Assembly (NCBI GenBank): GCA_009772935.1
Contig: WOUR01000020.1
Span: 164,343 to 228,342, forward strand
Reading direction: 5' to 3'
Origin: Rhodospirillaceae bacterium
GTDB lineage: Bacteria; Pseudomonadota; Alphaproteobacteria; Reyranellales; Reyranellaceae
Length of the DNA stretch: 64,000 nucleotides
Shown here: positions 8,846-17,351 of the stretch, one piece after another
How the letters are laid out: each line of letters begins with the position of its first letter
Position numbering within the stretch: position 1 is the stretch's first letter
Translations under genes and position numbers: made by a program
Notes under the pieces: model-generated
Seen by the model: only the letters and a program-made list of their open reading frames with translations
What the model was told of the DNA's origin: nothing
Database searches by the model: none

Positions 8846-9814
8846 ATGCCCAACCTGCTCTGTGTCGGCACGGCCGGCATGTCGGTGTGGTTCAGCCGCG
8901 ACGACGGCGAGACCTGGATCCGGCCCTATATCGAATCCGGCCTCTATCTCGAGGCGCGCGTGTGGGCGCTGTCGGCGCACCCGCAGCGGCCGGGCGAAGT
9001 GCTGGCCGGCACGGACTCCGGGCTCTACCGCTGGAACGAGACCGACCAGAAATGGACGCACCTGCCCTCGGTGCTCGACGATTACGACATCTGGGCGATG
9101 GCGCAGGCGCCGGACGATCCCGACCTCATCGTGGTCGGCACCCAGCCCGCCGCCATCTTCGTCTCGACCGACGGCGGCAAAAGCTTCAGCCAGGCGCAAG
9201 GCACCTTTGCCGACGCCTGCATCTTCGTCGGCAAGCCGCGGGTGACTCAAATCATCTTCGATCCGGTCGACCGCGATACGCTGTGGGCCGGCGTCGAGAT
9301 CGACGGCGTGCACCGCTCGACCGATCGCGGCCGCAGCTGGAAGAAGGTCGGCCAGGGCATCAACTCCGAGGACATCCACGGACTCGCGGTGATCCGCAAC
9401 GGATCGAAGCTGGTCTACGCCACGACCAACCGCGGCCTGAACCTGAGCCGCGACAATGGCGAGACCTTCGCCTTCCAGGAACTCGACTCGCCCTGGCAGT
9501 ACACCCGCACCATCGTGCCCCGCGCCGACGGCGACGCGACGGTGTTCCTGACCAACGGCAACGGCCCGCCGGGCTCGACCGGAAGGCTGCTGCGCAGCAA
9601 CGACCACGGCGCCCACTGGCAGGACGCGAAGCTGCCAGGCGAGCTCAACTCGACGCCGTGGACCGTGGCGACGCACCCTTCGAACCCGAAGCTGATCTTC
9701 GTCTGCTCCAACCTCGGCCAGCTCTTCCGCTCGACCGACGGCGGCGAGACCTGGACCAGGCTCCCGCGCGAATTCGGCGAGGTGCGCAGCACGATCTGGC
9801 AGCCGTTGCCTTGA
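8846..9814 (+). CDS. Asp-box (BNR/sialidase-like) beta-propeller protein
   Basis: 322 residues built almost entirely from Asp-box repeats (SxDxGxxW/F): SRDDGETW, STDGGKSF, STDRGRSW, SRDNGETF, SNDHGAHW and STDGGETW. This predicts a beta-propeller of the sialidase / WD40-YVTN superfamily, as in proteins annotated glycosyl hydrolase or exo-alpha-sialidase. There is no signal peptide and no recognisable sialidase catalytic set, so a binding or lactonase-like role is as likely as glycoside hydrolysis. ATG at 8846 follows a good ribosome site (GAGAGGAA). Divergent from the TRAP operon. Confidence 0.8.
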   Translation: MPNLLCVGTAGMSVWFSRDDGETWIRPYIESGLYLEARVWALSAHPQRPGEVLAGTDSGLYRWNETDQKWTHLPSVLDDYDIWAMAQAPDDPDLIVVGTQPAAIFVSTDGGKSFSQAQGTFADACIFVGKPRVTQIIFDPVDRDTLWAGVEIDGVHRSTDRGRSWKKVGQGINSEDIHGLAVIRNGSKLVYATTNRGLNLSRDNGETFAFQELDSPWQYTRTIVPRADGDATVFLTNGNGPPGSTGRLLRSNDHGAHWQDAKLPGELNSTPWTVATHPSNPKLIFVCSNLGQLFRSTDGGETWTRLPREFGEVRSTIWQPLP

Positions 9815-9872
9815 ATTTCCCCGCTTCGAGCCCCACCCCCACCTCGTCCAAAGGAGGGCGCCAACCCCCACC

Positions 9873-10014
9873 ACCTCATCCTGAGGAAGCCGCGAACCAC
9901 CACCACCTCATCCTGAGGAGGCCGCAAAACGGCCGTCTCGAAGGATGGGCAACAGGCGAAGTGCGCGTGCCCACCCTTCGAGACGCTCACTGCGTTCGCT
10001 CCTCTGGGTGAGGT
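9873..10014. repeat. family A palindromic repeat, compound copy
   Basis: Starts ACCTCATCCTGAGG, repeats the same arm at about 9905, contains CCGTCTCGAAGGATGGGC, then the inverted module CCCACCCTTCGAGACG and ends GGGTGAGGT. The two modules face each other, as in clustered REP elements. Located after the Asp-box gene. Confidence 0.8.
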
Positions 10015-10059
10015 CCCTGTTGGGGTTTATTGGTATGAATGGATACCTCTCGAAGCTGA

Positions 10060-10078
10060 CGCGCAATATTATTGCGCG
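10060..10078. promoter_or_regulatory. perfect 19-base palindrome, candidate operator
   Basis: CGCGCAATA, one central T, then TATTGCGCG: nine-base perfect arms. It lies 125 bases upstream of the MBL-fold gene, in non-coding DNA. The single-base centre does not fit a transcription terminator, so a dimeric repressor or activator site is more likely. Confidence 0.4.
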
Positions 10079-10127
10079 AACAATCGCCGCGGCCCCCAAT
10101 CCGAGGGGGTGCGACATTCATTTCGAC

Positions 10128-10158
10128 TGTTTCGTTTATTTCGGTTGTTTCGTTTATT
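10128..10158 (+). promoter_or_regulatory. 13-base direct repeat upstream of the MBL-fold gene
   Basis: TGTTTCGTTTATT occurs at 10128-10140 and again at 10146-10158, 18 bases apart start to start. It is AT-rich against a GC-rich background and lies 45 bases before the start codon at 10204. It may be a regulator site or overlap the promoter; no regulator gene adjoins it. Confidence 0.35.
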
Positions 10159-10203
10159 CGCCGAAAATTCGACGTTTCAAACGGCCCGCGAAAGGACACC
10201 CCG

Positions 10204-10920
10204 ATGAGAACCACCATAGCCGAAATCGCCCCCAGCATCTATCGGCTCTCGACCTTCGTGCCCAGCGTGGGGCCGACCGGCTTCACCTTCAACCAGTTCC
10301 TGATCGACGCCGACGAGCCGCTGCTCTTCCACTACGGCCAACGCAGCCTCTTCCCGCTGATCGTCGAGGCGGTGAAGACCGTGATCCCGCTGACGAAGCT
10401 GCGCTGGACGACCTGTTCCCATGTCGAGGGCGACGAAAGCGGCGCGCTCAACCAGTGGCTCGCCGCCGCGCCCAACGCCCAGCCGGCGCACGGCCTGACC
10501 GGCTGCAACATCTGGCTGAGCGACATGGCCGACCGCCCGCCGCGCGCGCTGAAGGACAACGAGGGGCTCGACCTCGGCGGCAAGCGGGTGCGCTGGCTCG
10601 ACACGCCGCACGTGCCGCACAACTGGGACGCCGGCCTGATCTACGAGGAGACGACCGGCACGCTGTTCAGCAGCGACCTCTTCACCCAGACCGGCCCCGC
10701 CGATGCCACCACCGAAAGCGACATCGTCGCCCCCGCCATCGCGGTCGCCGAGCGCCTGCCCTTCATGCCGCCGACGCCGATGGCCGAGCCGACGTTACGA
10801 CGGCTGGCCGCGCTGAAGCCGACGACGATCGCGCTGATGCACGGGCCGACATTCAAGGGCGATGGGGCGGCGGCGTTGGAGGGGTTGGCGGAGCATTACG
10901 GTCGAGCCACGTCAAATTAG
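10204..10920 (+). CDS. MBL-fold protein of the di-iron (ODP/FprA-like) type
   Basis: 238-residue metallo-beta-lactamase-fold protein. In place of the zinc-hydrolase HxHxDH motif it has H73-x-E75-x-D77 (SHVEGDESG), followed by H136/H139, D158 and H213. That set is typical of the oxygen-binding di-iron proteins and flavodiiron FprA domains, which reduce O2 or NO. No flavodoxin domain is attached, so it would need a separate electron donor. ATG at 10204 follows AAAGGACACCCCG. Intact length for a stand-alone ODP domain. Confidence 0.8.
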   Translation: MRTTIAEIAPSIYRLSTFVPSVGPTGFTFNQFLIDADEPLLFHYGQRSLFPLIVEAVKTVIPLTKLRWTTCSHVEGDESGALNQWLAAAPNAQPAHGLTGCNIWLSDMADRPPRALKDNEGLDLGGKRVRWLDTPHVPHNWDAGLIYEETTGTLFSSDLFTQTGPADATTESDIVAPAIAVAERLPFMPPTPMAEPTLRRLAALKPTTIALMHGPTFKGDGAAALEGLAEHYGRATSN

Positions 10921-10990
10921 CGAGCATCTCGCCCCTGAGGACTTCGTGTCTCCAGTGCGCTGTGCAGCGCTATAAACAGTAGTTGCCGGG

Positions 10991-12127
10991 TCAATACACC
11001 AGCAAGCCGCAATACCTAGGAGCTACATTAGCCCATACGGTAGCAAAACCTCTGCTCACATAGACCCAACGATGCCGGCTCGCTAGGATACCCTTGCGCG
11101 CCATGTTGGAGAGTTGGGCATTCAGGGCATCGGGGCTGCTCGTCAAAGCCTGCAGGATCGTTATTTGAGCCAGACGATTCAGGAGCTGGATCGGCTTTGC
11201 GACAGCTTCGATGAGGGCCAGCTCGGCAGACGATGGATCCACTCGATGCATCTGCACCAGACGATCGGGAAACTGGAGTTTTGCATCGCCACGTCGAACC
11301 CGCGACATGTAGCCATATACGATCGAGCGAAACTCTTCCTGGTTCTCGGTCTTGAGCTTGCGAGCTTCGTCTCGCCCGTCCGCAATGAAACGGCGCGTGA
11401 ACATGCCCGGACTGCCGAATGGATTCTGATGGCCTCTGGCGACCGCAAGCAGGTCCACCAGCGAATAGAGGTCCCACAGACGATTCTGGATCGGCGTTGC
11501 CGTCAGCATGAGAACAAAGCGGAATCGGCGCGCTTCCAGGGCCTTGCGGAATCGCTTCGCGACCTCGGGCGCTTTTTCCACGCCATGGAGATTTCTGAAT
11601 TTATGCGCTTCATCGAGGATCAACATCTGGAAGCGATCCTCGGGAATCTCGTCAAGATACAGGCGAGCTGAGTTGTAGGTGGTGATGACGGCGCCGCAGT
11701 CGGGTGGATTTGCCGTCTTCAATTCCCTGCCTATCGCAATCTGCGCGGGCACGTCGAACTTGGACTGCAGCTCATCCATCCATTGCGGCCCCAGCAGCTT
11801 GGGACAGACGATCAGGATCCTGCACACGCGCGCACGCGCAATAAGCTCACTTGCGATGAGGCCCGCGCTGACGGTCTTACCCAGGCCGACGTCATCCGCC
11901 AACAAGGTCACCGGCAAGCGCCGACAGAACGTGATCAGGTTCGTGACTTGATGGTGGTAGGGGCTGAGACGGTCGCGCCATCTCTGTGTCGATTTGAAAT
12001 CGTCCGGGCCGTCGATGACGATTGGGTCGGTCAAATCCCATTCGAGACCGGCTCGATATACCCGGTATTCTTCAGCCGTCTTGTGGCGTCGAAGAATTCT
12101 CGATTGAAACTCCGACGCTATGGCCAT
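10991..12127 (-). CDS. SNF2/DEAH-type helicase, N-terminal ATPase half only (truncated)
   Basis: 378 residues. Walker A is DDVGLGKT (78-85), motif II DEAH (172-175) and motif III LTATP (208-212), all intact and in SNF2 order. Sequence resemblance ends near LAQITILQAL (about 330-345), just before the second RecA-like domain should begin; the last 35 residues look unrelated. Full-length relatives are about three times longer and many are phage-defence or DNA-repair helicases. It is alone, with no methylase or partner beside it, and its base composition looks less GC-rich than its neighbours. Probably a decaying transferred gene; activity is doubtful. Confidence 0.75.
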   Translation of the reverse strand: MAIASEFQSRILRRHKTAEEYRVYRAGLEWDLTDPIVIDGPDDFKSTQRWRDRLSPYHHQVTNLITFCRRLPVTLLADDVGLGKTVSAGLIASELIARARVCRILIVCPKLLGPQWMDELQSKFDVPAQIAIGRELKTANPPDCGAVITTYNSARLYLDEIPEDRFQMLILDEAHKFRNLHGVEKAPEVAKRFRKALEARRFRFVLMLTATPIQNRLWDLYSLVDLLAVARGHQNPFGSPGMFTRRFIADGRDEARKLKTENQEEFRSIVYGYMSRVRRGDAKLQFPDRLVQMHRVDPSSAELALIEAVAKPIQLLNRLAQITILQALTSSPDALNAQLSNMARKGILASRHRWVYVSRGFATVWANVAPRYCGLLVY

Positions 12128-12442
12128 CCCCAGATCTCAGCGTATCCGCCTTGGAAAATCGACCCTAGGGCCGCTGGCGATTGCGCACAAGGCATCGCAA
12201 CCACCGCCCCTGCGCCCCGCCCGCGCGAGACGGCCGCGGCCCGCTGCATTGCCCCTTCCCCGTGCGCTACGGGCCGCCTCCAACTGTCTCCGGCGCATGC
12301 CCGATGAGCGGCGAGAGGCGTCTCGGCAGGGACGGATCCCGCGCCCGGCACCGACGCGGCATGATCGCCTGCCGTGTGGCCTCGGCGCGGCGCGTCGCCT
12401 ATTCTCCGCGCGATTTCAGAATCCCAGAGAAACGGAGACACC
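12128..12442. other. 315-base intergenic region, nothing recognised
   Basis: Between the start of the truncated helicase gene and the RraA-like gene. Reading frames here are short or antisense and show no family resemblance. It should carry the promoters of both genes; no clear box was identified. Confidence 0.6.
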
Positions 12443-13150
12443 GTGCAGACGACGCCGCTTTCGAAAGAGCTCCACGACACCCTGTCGAAGATCACCACCG
12501 CCAGCATCACGACGATCCTGCTGAAGAAGGGGCTGCGCAACGTCTGGATGCGCGGCACGCGGCCGATCAAGCCGGGCCAGGGCCGCCTCGTGGGACGTGC
12601 CTTCACCCTGCGCTTCGTGCCGGCCCGCGAGGATCTCGCCACGCCGGCCAGCTGGTCGTCGCCGATCTCGACCCGCGCCGCCATCGAGGCGATGCCCGAG
12701 GGCGCGATCGTCGTGGCCGATGCGATGGGCGTCACCGACGCCGGCATCTTCGGCGACATCCTGTGCGCGCGCATGGTGAAGAAGAACGTCGCCGGCCTGA
12801 TCACCGACGGCGTGGTGCGCGACATCGCGGGCGTGCTGGGCACCGGCCTGCCGGTCTGGTGCCAGGGCGCCGCGGCGCCTCCGTCGGTCGCCGGCCTGAC
12901 CTTCGTGAGCTGGCAGGAGCCGATCGGCTGCGGCGGCGTGGCGGTGTTCCCCGACGACGTGGTGGTGGTCGACGACGATGGCGCCGTGCTGATCCCGCAG
13001 GCGCTGGTCGAAGCGGTCGCCCAGGAAGGCACCGAGCAGGAGCGGCTGGAAGGCTGGATCATGTCGGAAGTCGAGCGCGGCGTGCCGCTGCCCGGCCTCT
13101 ATCCGCCGAACGACGAAGCCAAGGCGCGCTACGCCGCGACGAAGAAGTAG
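12443..13150 (+). CDS. RraA-like / HMG-aldolase-fold protein
   Basis: 235-residue protein of the RraA family, which covers RNase E inhibitors and class II pyruvate aldolases such as 4-hydroxy-4-methyl-2-oxoglutarate aldolase. Conserved pieces: GRAFTLRFVPAREDL, VVADAMGVTDAGIFGDIL (the GDIL substrate-phosphate region), GLITDGVVRDIAGV with the expected Arg-Asp, and VVVDDDGAVLIPQ. Start is GTG at 12443, preceded by ACGGAGA. In soil alphaproteobacteria most such stand-alone members are probably aldolases or decarboxylases; that choice is inference. No pathway neighbours. Confidence 0.85.
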   Translation: MQTTPLSKELHDTLSKITTASITTILLKKGLRNVWMRGTRPIKPGQGRLVGRAFTLRFVPAREDLATPASWSSPISTRAAIEAMPEGAIVVADAMGVTDAGIFGDILCARMVKKNVAGLITDGVVRDIAGVLGTGLPVWCQGAAAPPSVAGLTFVSWQEPIGCGGVAVFPDDVVVVDDDGAVLIPQALVEAVAQEGTEQERLEGWIMSEVERGVPLPGLYPPNDEAKARYAATKK

Positions 13151-13165
13151 GCGGTCACCGCCCGG

Positions 13166-14550
13166 CTAGGCGACCCAGACGTCGATCGGCGCCTCCCGGC
13201 CGCGCAGGCTGAGCGCCGGGACGCGACGGAAGCCGCCGGTCACGCCGCTGCCGGCGGTTTCGCCGACCCGCGACACCACCGCATCGCTGGCGACGATGCG
13301 GCAGCCCAGCGCGCGGGTCGCGGCCTCCAGCCGGCTCGCCACGTTCACCGTGTCGCCCAGGGTCGCGAATTCCAGCCGCCGCTCCGAGCCGATGTTGCCG
13401 AGGATCGCCGGCCCGAAATGCACGCCCACCGAGATGCGGAGCGTGGGCAGGCCGGCGGCCGCCCCAGCTCGGCGTTGGCGGCCGCGATGCCGTCCACGAT
13501 GTCGCGGGCGGCGGCGAGCGCGTTGGTGCAATCGGCCGGCGAGATGCGGGGCGTGCCGAAGGTCGCCATCACGCCGTCGCCCAGGTATTTGTCCAGCGTG
13601 CCGCCGTTGGCGAAGATCGCCTGCTCGATGACGCCGTGGCAGCGCCGGAGAAGCTCGACCACCGTCTCCGGCGTCTCGCGCTCGGCGAGCTGGGTGAAGC
13701 CCACGATGTCGGCGAACAGCACCGCGACGTCCTGGGATCGGACCGCGCCCACGTCGCTGCGGACGGCGGCCAGCTCGTCGACCATCGAGGGCGGGAAATA
13801 GCGCGAGAGGCTGGCGCGCTCCGCGGCGAGGTCGGCCTGGCGGATCAGCAGCGCGGTCGACCGCTGGCCGCGCAGCGCGAGGATCGCCGCCACCAGGAAG
13901 AAGATGAGCATTTCCTGCGCGCGGATCGACCAGACGACCGAGTTCGGATCGACGAGCCCGCGCAGGACCGGCACGTCGCCGAAGGCGGCGGCGACCCGGG
14001 CGCCGAGGTCCGGGTCGGTGCTGCCGAACAGGGCGACGCCCAGCACCGACACCAGCCAGATCACGACGACGGCGCTGCCCATCGTGAGGATGGTCCGCCA
14101 CGAATAGGCGAGCGTCGCGAGCGCCAGGATGATGAAGAAATAGGGAAAGGTCTCGAAGCGGAAGATCATCGCCGTCGGGAAGCCTTCGGCCGCGAAGGGA
14201 TTGGGAACCGTGAGCGTCACCGCCAGCAGCACGAGGTCGGCCAGGATCAGCAACAGCTCGATGCGGGAGCGGCCCACCGTGGCGAAGCGCAGCTGCGCCC
14301 AGCCCAGGGCAATGAAGACCAGCAGCAGCCCGTGGAAATAGAGCATGCTCCAGCTGGCGTTCTGGAACGCGATCAGGACCCCGCTCGCCCCGAGGGCGAC
14401 CGTGCGCGCCCAGGCGGCGATGCGCTGCCCTTCGAGCTTCTCCTTGCGCAGCGCCTGCAGCAGGAAGGGATTGTCGGGCGACGCGAGCCGCTCCTCCGCG
14501 CCCCGACGCCACAGGCCCCGAAAGATATCGGCTGGACCGGAAGACACCAT
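13166..14550 (-). pseudogene. class III adenylate/guanylate cyclase with membrane domain, frameshifted
   Basis: N-terminal membrane domain with about six hydrophobic segments (roughly residues 45-260), then a class III cyclase domain: metal-binding Asp in VLFADIVGFTQLAER, LDKYLGDGVMATFG, and in the other frame RLEFATLGDTVNVASRLEAA with the transition-state Asn/Arg. Frame is lost at about 13460-13465, in a GC-only run. The span 13166-14550 is 1385 bases, one short of 462 codons, so a single missing base explains it. The product as read would lack half the catalytic domain. It may be a sequencing error or a recent mutation. ATG at 14550. Divergent from the glutathione peroxidase. Confidence 0.85.
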
Positions 14551-14672
14551 CACGCCCCCTTCTCGCGAACGCCACCGGACGGCAGCATGGCGGGTGATCC
14601 ACGGCCGGTACAGCGCGACCGGGACGACGGACGGCGCCATATACGATACGCTTGGGCGCAAGGAGAGAGTCG

Positions 14673-14726
14673 ATGACGAACGGGCGGGATCGCGCGAACA
14701 CCACCGAAGCGGACGGCGGCTCATGA
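14673..14726 (+). CDS. possible 17-codon leader reading frame upstream of the peroxidase
   Basis: ATG at 14673 follows a strong ribosome site (AAGGAGAGAG); the peptide MTNGRDRANTTEADGGS ends in TGA at 14724-14726, which overlaps the ATG of the peroxidase gene (14723) as ATGA. The peroxidase ATG itself has no good ribosome site. Termination-reinitiation coupling is therefore plausible. The peptide is not recognised. Confidence 0.35.
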   Translation: MTNGRDRANTTEADGGS

Positions 14727-15289
14727 AGGTCCTGCGCATGCTGGCCTTCGCCATCGCCGGCGCGCTGCTGTCGGCGACGGCCTGGTCGCAGGCCGGCCGC
14801 CAGCCGGTCGACTGGCCCGCCGTGTCGCTGGAATCGATCGGCGGCGGGCCGCTGCCGACGGCGGACTATGCCGGCAAGGTCGTGCTGCTGGTCAACACGG
14901 CCTCCCTGTGCGGCTTCACCGGCCAGTACAAGGGGCTGGAGGCGCTGTGGCGGCGCTACAGGGACAAGGGCCTCGTGGTGCTGGGCGTGCCGTCGAACGA
15001 TTTCGGCGGCCAGGAGCCCGGCAGCAACGAGGAGATCAAGCGCTTCTGCGAGGCGAGCTTCGACGTCACCTTTCCGCTGGCCGACAAGCAGGTCGTGACC
15101 GGCGCCAACGCCCATCCGCTCTACCGCTGGGCCGCGGCGCAGACCGGCACGCTCGGCACGCCGAGCTGGAACTTCCACAAGATCCTGATCGGCCGCGACG
15201 GACGGGTCATCGACTGGTTCACCGCGGTGAGCGGCACGGGTTCGAAGCTCGAACGCGCCATCGAGGCGGCGCTGGCAGTGAAGGGTTGA
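14723..15289 (+). CDS. exported glutathione-peroxidase-family protein
   Basis: 188-residue thioredoxin-fold peroxidase. A signal peptide covers about residues 1-22 (cleavage near TAWSQA), so it should act in the periplasm. The peroxidatic Cys63 lies in NTASLCGFTGQYKGLE, with VPSNDFGGQEPGSNEEI and WNFHKILIGRDG following as in glutathione peroxidases. Non-selenium bacterial members usually use thioredoxin rather than glutathione. Start ATG 14723 overlaps a short upstream frame. Divergent from the cyclase gene; followed by a family B repeat. Confidence 0.88.
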   Translation: MKVLRMLAFAIAGALLSATAWSQAGRQPVDWPAVSLESIGGGPLPTADYAGKVVLLVNTASLCGFTGQYKGLEALWRRYRDKGLVVLGVPSNDFGGQEPGSNEEIKRFCEASFDVTFPLADKQVVTGANAHPLYRWAAAQTGTLGTPSWNFHKILIGRDGRVIDWFTAVSGTGSKLERAIEAALAVKG

Positions 15290-15294
15290 GCGCA

Positions 15295-15420
15295 AACTCC
15301 GTCGTCTCGACCGGAGCACCGAAGGTGCGGAGCGGAGAGACCTTCTCTCCACGATTTGCCGGCTTTTGGTGGAGGGAAGGTCTCTCCACTTCGCTTCGCT
15401 CCGGTCGAGACGACGGAGTT
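15295..15420. repeat. family B palindromic repeat
   Basis: Outer arms AACTCCGTCGTCTCGACCGG and CCGGTCGAGACGACGGAGTT are perfect inverted copies. Inner arms GGAGAGACCTTCTC and GGGAAGGTCTCTCC form a second stem around ACGATTTGCCGGCTTTTGGT. The whole lies between the peroxidase and dioxygenase genes. Copies with the same layout occur at 22141 and 25395, and a minimal one at 35736. Confidence 0.85.
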
Positions 15421-15518
15421 TAGTGCGTCCGCAGAGCGACCCAACATTTGCGCGACGTTGGTTCGAGGCGAACGCCCGCGCTATCGTCGTCGCCTAAGAA
15501 AATAATGGAGACGTCCCG

Positions 15519-16670
15519 ATGGCCGCTGCACCGCTCACTGCCGAAGACCATGCCAGGGTGATGGCCGAATACAGCCGTGCCGGCGAAGCGCGCGCGCGGG
15601 CGCTGGGCAATCGCGGGCCGATCCGGCTCGATGCCGACGGCCGGCTGGCGCAGGACATCCTCGACGCCTACTGGACGCACGGCTTCTACGTGTTCGAGGG
15701 CGTCGCGGGGCCGGAGGAGCTGGCCGAGCTGCGGGCCGACGTCGATGCCATCCTCGAGCGCGCGCCGGTCGAACCGGGCGCCGCGGTCGATCGCAACGGC
15801 CGTCCCGCGTTTGGCGAGGGCGTGCTGAAGCCGCCCTATCGCTGGGCCAAGCCCTTGAGCGACCCGCTCGGCGGCACGACCAAGAACAACGGCCGCCATC
15901 CGGTGGCGATGAGCCAGCCGACCCTCAGCGAGGACGCGCCGGCCTGGACCGTCGAACTGCTCGACGGCAACCTCTACCTGATGAACGCCGCGTTCCGGCT
16001 CTACGGCCATCCCGGCCTGCTGGCCGCGGCCGCGTCGATCCTGGGCGAGGACTTCGTGCCCTACAACGAGGTGACCTTCATCAAGGAAGCCGGCCTCGGC
16101 CCCTCGGTGGCGTGGCACCAGGACGGCACGACCCATTGGGACGCCGCCGACTGGGACATGGGCGCCCACGGCTTCAACTTCATGACCCAGCTCTATCCCA
16201 GCACCGCGGGCAACTGCGTCTGGGTGCTGCCGGGCAGCCACCGCCACGGCAAGGCCGACATCCGCAAACTGGTCGCCGCAAGCGGCTCCGACCGGATCGC
16301 GGGCGCGGTGCCGATGCTGGCCGGCGCCGGCGACACGATCGTCACCAACCGCCAGCTGCTGCACGGCTCCTTCGCCAACTCCTCGCCCGACCGACGGGTC
16401 ACGCTCAATGCCGGCTTCTTCCCGCGCAAGCGCGTGCTGAACGTCACGACGAAACGCCTCAACGGCGAGACCGTGACCTACGACGGCGAGCGCATCGACC
16501 AGCGGCTGCGCATCCTGCTGCTGGCGATCGACGCGCGCCGCCAGCGCTTCCCCAACGAGAAGAGCCATGTCTATCGCCCGCTGGCCGACCGCCAGGCGGA
16601 GAACCGCTGGAGCGAGGCGATGCGCGAGACGGTGCTGAAGAACTACAATCAGCTCGACATGTTCATCTGA
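15519..16670 (+). CDS. phytanoyl-CoA dioxygenase (PhyH) family protein
   Basis: 383-residue Fe(II)/2-oxoglutarate-dependent oxygenase. The iron ligands are H200 and D202 in WHQDGTTHWD and the distal H282 in LLHGS; SPDRRVTLN downstream supplies the 2-oxoglutarate-binding Arg. No signal peptide. Its substrate is unknown; relatives hydroxylate lipids, ectoine-like compounds or secondary metabolites. It starts 17 bases after a plausible AT-rich stretch (AAGAAAATAATGGAGACG) that includes the GGAG ribosome site. The next gene begins four bases after its stop. Confidence 0.85.
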   Translation: MAAAPLTAEDHARVMAEYSRAGEARARALGNRGPIRLDADGRLAQDILDAYWTHGFYVFEGVAGPEELAELRADVDAILERAPVEPGAAVDRNGRPAFGEGVLKPPYRWAKPLSDPLGGTTKNNGRHPVAMSQPTLSEDAPAWTVELLDGNLYLMNAAFRLYGHPGLLAAAASILGEDFVPYNEVTFIKEAGLGPSVAWHQDGTTHWDAADWDMGAHGFNFMTQLYPSTAGNCVWVLPGSHRHGKADIRKLVAASGSDRIAGAVPMLAGAGDTIVTNRQLLHGSFANSSPDRRVTLNAGFFPRKRVLNVTTKRLNGETVTYDGERIDQRLRILLLAIDARRQRFPNEKSHVYRPLADRQAENRWSEAMRETVLKNYNQLDMFI

Positions 16671-16674
16671 CGGG

Positions 16675-17127
16675 ATGCGGTTCGGACTCGTTCTGCTGCT
16701 CGTGATTGCCGCCTTCCCGGCACTGGCACAGACACAGGCGCAGGACCCCGAACCGCTCCAGAACGACGACGACCTCGCCGCCTATTGCCTCGGCGTGAAC
16801 GGCCAGCTGGCCGAGCGCTTCCGCCAGATGCAGCTCTGGGGCTGCGGCAAGGCGGCGGCGATGCAATGGTGCCGCGACGCCAGGGCCTCGGCGCCCGAGG
16901 CGATGCGCGCCCGCGAGCGGCTGGTGATCCGCTTCGCCAACGTGCTGACCCGCAAGGGGCTTCTGGACATCGAGCAGCCGCCCGAGTCGCGCGCCCGCCT
17001 CACCAGGATCGTCGCCGACGGCACCACCGACGCCCGCGCCTGCTTCAACCCCAAGGGCGACCGCAACGAGGCCGCCTGCACCCGGCTGCAGCGCTGCGAG
17101 GAGGCAGAGCAGCGTGTGGGGCATTAG
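16675..17127 (+). CDS. small exported Cys-containing protein of unknown function
   Basis: 150 residues with a clear signal peptide (MRFGLVLLLVIAAFPALA, cleavage after ALAQ). The mature part is charged and helical and has six cysteines (YCLG, WGCG, QWC, ACFN, ACTR, RCEE), suggesting disulfides in the periplasm. It begins four bases after the dioxygenase stop and is probably co-transcribed with it. No family recognised. Confidence 0.7.
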   Translation: MRFGLVLLLVIAAFPALAQTQAQDPEPLQNDDDLAAYCLGVNGQLAERFRQMQLWGCGKAAAMQWCRDARASAPEAMRARERLVIRFANVLTRKGLLDIEQPPESRARLTRIVADGTTDARACFNPKGDRNEAACTRLQRCEEAEQRVGH

Positions 17128-17177
17128 AGTTTGAGCGCCATCCTAGCTCCCAACCCCGCCCCCAGGCCCCAACCCCA

Positions 17178-17287
17178 ACCTCACCCTGAGGAGGCGCGAA
17201 GCGCCGTCTCGAAGGGTGGGCACGCGCACCTCGCTTGTTGCCGACCCTTCGAGACGCGTTCCTGCGGAACGCTCCTCAGGGTGAGGT
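17178..17287. repeat. family A palindromic repeat, two-module copy
   Basis: Begins ACCTCACCCTGAGGAGG and ends CTCCTCAGGGTGAGGT: two inverted modules, each with CGTCTCGAAGGGTGGGC or its inverse CCGACCCTTCGAGACG. Located between the small exported protein and gamma-glutamyltransferase genes. Confidence 0.85.
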
Positions 17288-17351
17288 GTGCGGGTAGCCG
17301 CCGCCTGAACCGCATGCGAGATTTCGGACCACAGATTCAGCGAGGACACGG

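Larger units (their letters stand above)
9815..10203. other. 389-base intergenic region
   Basis: No gene supported. It holds a complex family A repeat (9873-10014), a perfect 19-base palindrome (10060-10078) and a 13-base direct repeat (10128-10140 and 10146-10158) in a locally AT-rich stretch upstream of the MBL-fold gene. Control of that gene is the likeliest role of the right half. Confidence 0.7.

Noticed and set aside
12118..13062. 314-codon minus-strand frame over the RraA-like gene
   Set aside because: Antisense shadow without family resemblance; the RraA-like gene is well supported.
13166..15352. 728-codon minus-strand frame covering the cyclase 3' end and the peroxidase region
   Set aside because: Only its last 100 codons are meaningful (cyclase C-terminus after the frameshift); the rest is antisense or out of frame.
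15295..15420. CRISPR array or IS ends suggested by repeated GTCTCGA motifs
   Set aside because: The motifs are arms of palindromes, not spaced direct repeats, and no transposase or Cas gene is near.
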